Below are positions 63,731-64,000 of a stretch of 64,000 nucleotides of DNA, in pieces; positions within the stretch are counted from its first letter, which is position 1; every line of letters begins with the position of its first letter. Both the position numbers and the translations under genes were made by a program. The DNA lies in contig NZ_JAGKJJ010000007.1 in assembly GCF_020329505.1 (NCBI RefSeq), positions 1-64,000 of the forward strand. Reading direction: 5' to 3'. The notes below the pieces were generated by a model, which saw only the letters and a program-made list of their open reading frames with translations, did no database searches and was not told where the DNA came from. The stretch comes from Bradyrhizobium semiaridum (GTDB taxonomy: Bacteria; Pseudomonadota; Alphaproteobacteria; Rhizobiales; Xanthobacteraceae).

Positions 63731-64000
63731 TTAGCCGAAGCGCCCGCCGCGCTGGATCACCTCGATCTTGTAGCCGTCGGGATCGGAGACGAAGAAGAAG
63801 CGTGCCAGCGTCTTGCCGTCATGTTTGAAGTCGCGCAGCGGCCCGGGCGACAGCTTCTCCTGTTCGAAGCGCGTGTGCTCGGAATCGACGTCGTCGACGA
63901 TGACGGCGAGATGGCCGTAGCCGTCGCCGAGCGTGTACGGCTGCTTGCGATCGAAATTGACCGTCAATTCGACCTCGAACGGCGAGGAGGGATGGCGCAG
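63731..64000 (-). CDS. VOC-family glyoxalase-like protein (5' end beyond the window)
   Basis: The frame is open from the right edge (codons for LRHPSSPFEVEL precede the visible TTG at 63967) to the stop at 63731, giving about 89 residues of C-terminal sequence. GYGHLAVIVDDVDSEHTRFEQ, LARFFFVSDPDGYKIEVIQRGGRF match glyoxalase I-type lyases; His in GYGHLA and Glu in KIEVIQ are metal ligands. Upstream parts are outside. It is probably the first or an early gene of the operon with the gluconate-dehydrogenase-like pair. Confidence 0.87.
   Translation of the reverse strand: MRHPSSPFEVELTVNFDRKQPYTLGDGYGHLAVIVDDVDSEHTRFEQEKLSPGPLRDFKHDGKTLARFFFVSDPDGYKIEVIQRGGRFG

Overview
The window reads as a chromosomal segment of an alphaproteobacterium of the Bradyrhizobium / Rhodopseudomonas group (Nitrobacteraceae). 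The support is very high GC with strong GC3 codon bias, dense housekeeping genes with short or 4-nt overlapping junctions, several families of short dispersed hairpin repeats between genes, HisZ beside a full-length HisG, a CIRCE-controlled groESL pair, and a haloacetate dehalogenase that matches the characterised Rhodopseudomonas palustris enzyme residue for residue at its catalytic positions. I see no tRNA, rRNA, CRISPR array, prophage or intact insertion sequence. The accessory content is a decayed TonB-dependent receptor and the repeats.

Layout. 0-8.4 kb: a LysR regulator fragment and a Bug/TctC binding protein; a small Cys-rich secreted protein; an overlapping minus-strand operon (dienelactone-hydrolase-like protein, L-2-haloacid dehalogenase, YbaK deacylase); an ACMSD-like amidohydrolase; the zinc-free ribosomal protein bL36; small secreted proteins; a 58-residue minus-strand gene at 6883-7059; an anchored alpha/beta hydrolase. 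8.5-22.8 kb is an oxidative organic-acid neighbourhood: pyruvate:quinone oxidoreductase (poxB), a soluble cytochrome c, glycolate/D-lactate oxidase (glcD and glcEF, split by an ArsR regulator and an ABM monooxygenase), an H1-like Lys/Ala protein, a TIGR02001-type porin, an HPP membrane protein, a YddA/BclA-type peptide exporter and an LctP-family lactate/glycolate permease. 22.9-31.2 kb: META protein, thioesterase, broken receptor, a secreted protein, a MarR/ABM divergent pair with a clear palindromic operator, and groESL.

31.5-43 kb: lipoprotein, CheZ-like phosphatase, L,D-transpeptidase, a DUF2076 protein, an overlapping glycosyltransferase plus YdjC-family deacetylase pair, hisG-hisZ, rsmE and ubiA. 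43-50 kb is the alphaproteobacterial envelope/LPS run: pmbA, an inositol-phosphatase-family enzyme, DUF4170, a DUF374 acyltransferase, waaA (kdtA), lpxK and DUF2093. It is followed by a dienelactone-hydrolase-like protein that lacks its nucleophile. 50-64 kb: xseA, purD, acyl-CoA dehydrogenase, fluoroacetate-dehalogenase-type hydrolase, tadA, a pseudouridine synthase with a roughly 350-residue charged disordered N-terminus, rsmD, an endonuclease-type mutL, a ribbon-helix-helix protein, and a VOC / gluconate-2-dehydrogenase-like operon that runs off the right edge.

Most of the window is ordinary core genome. The parts most worth a second look are the glycosyltransferase-deacetylase pair (lipid-A amino-sugar logic), the MarR, ArsR and lactate-permease operators, two unrelated dehalogenases, the nucleophile-less hydrolase, the unlisted 58-residue protein and the two-hairpin repeat family. 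I did not find a system that I can defend as wholly new.
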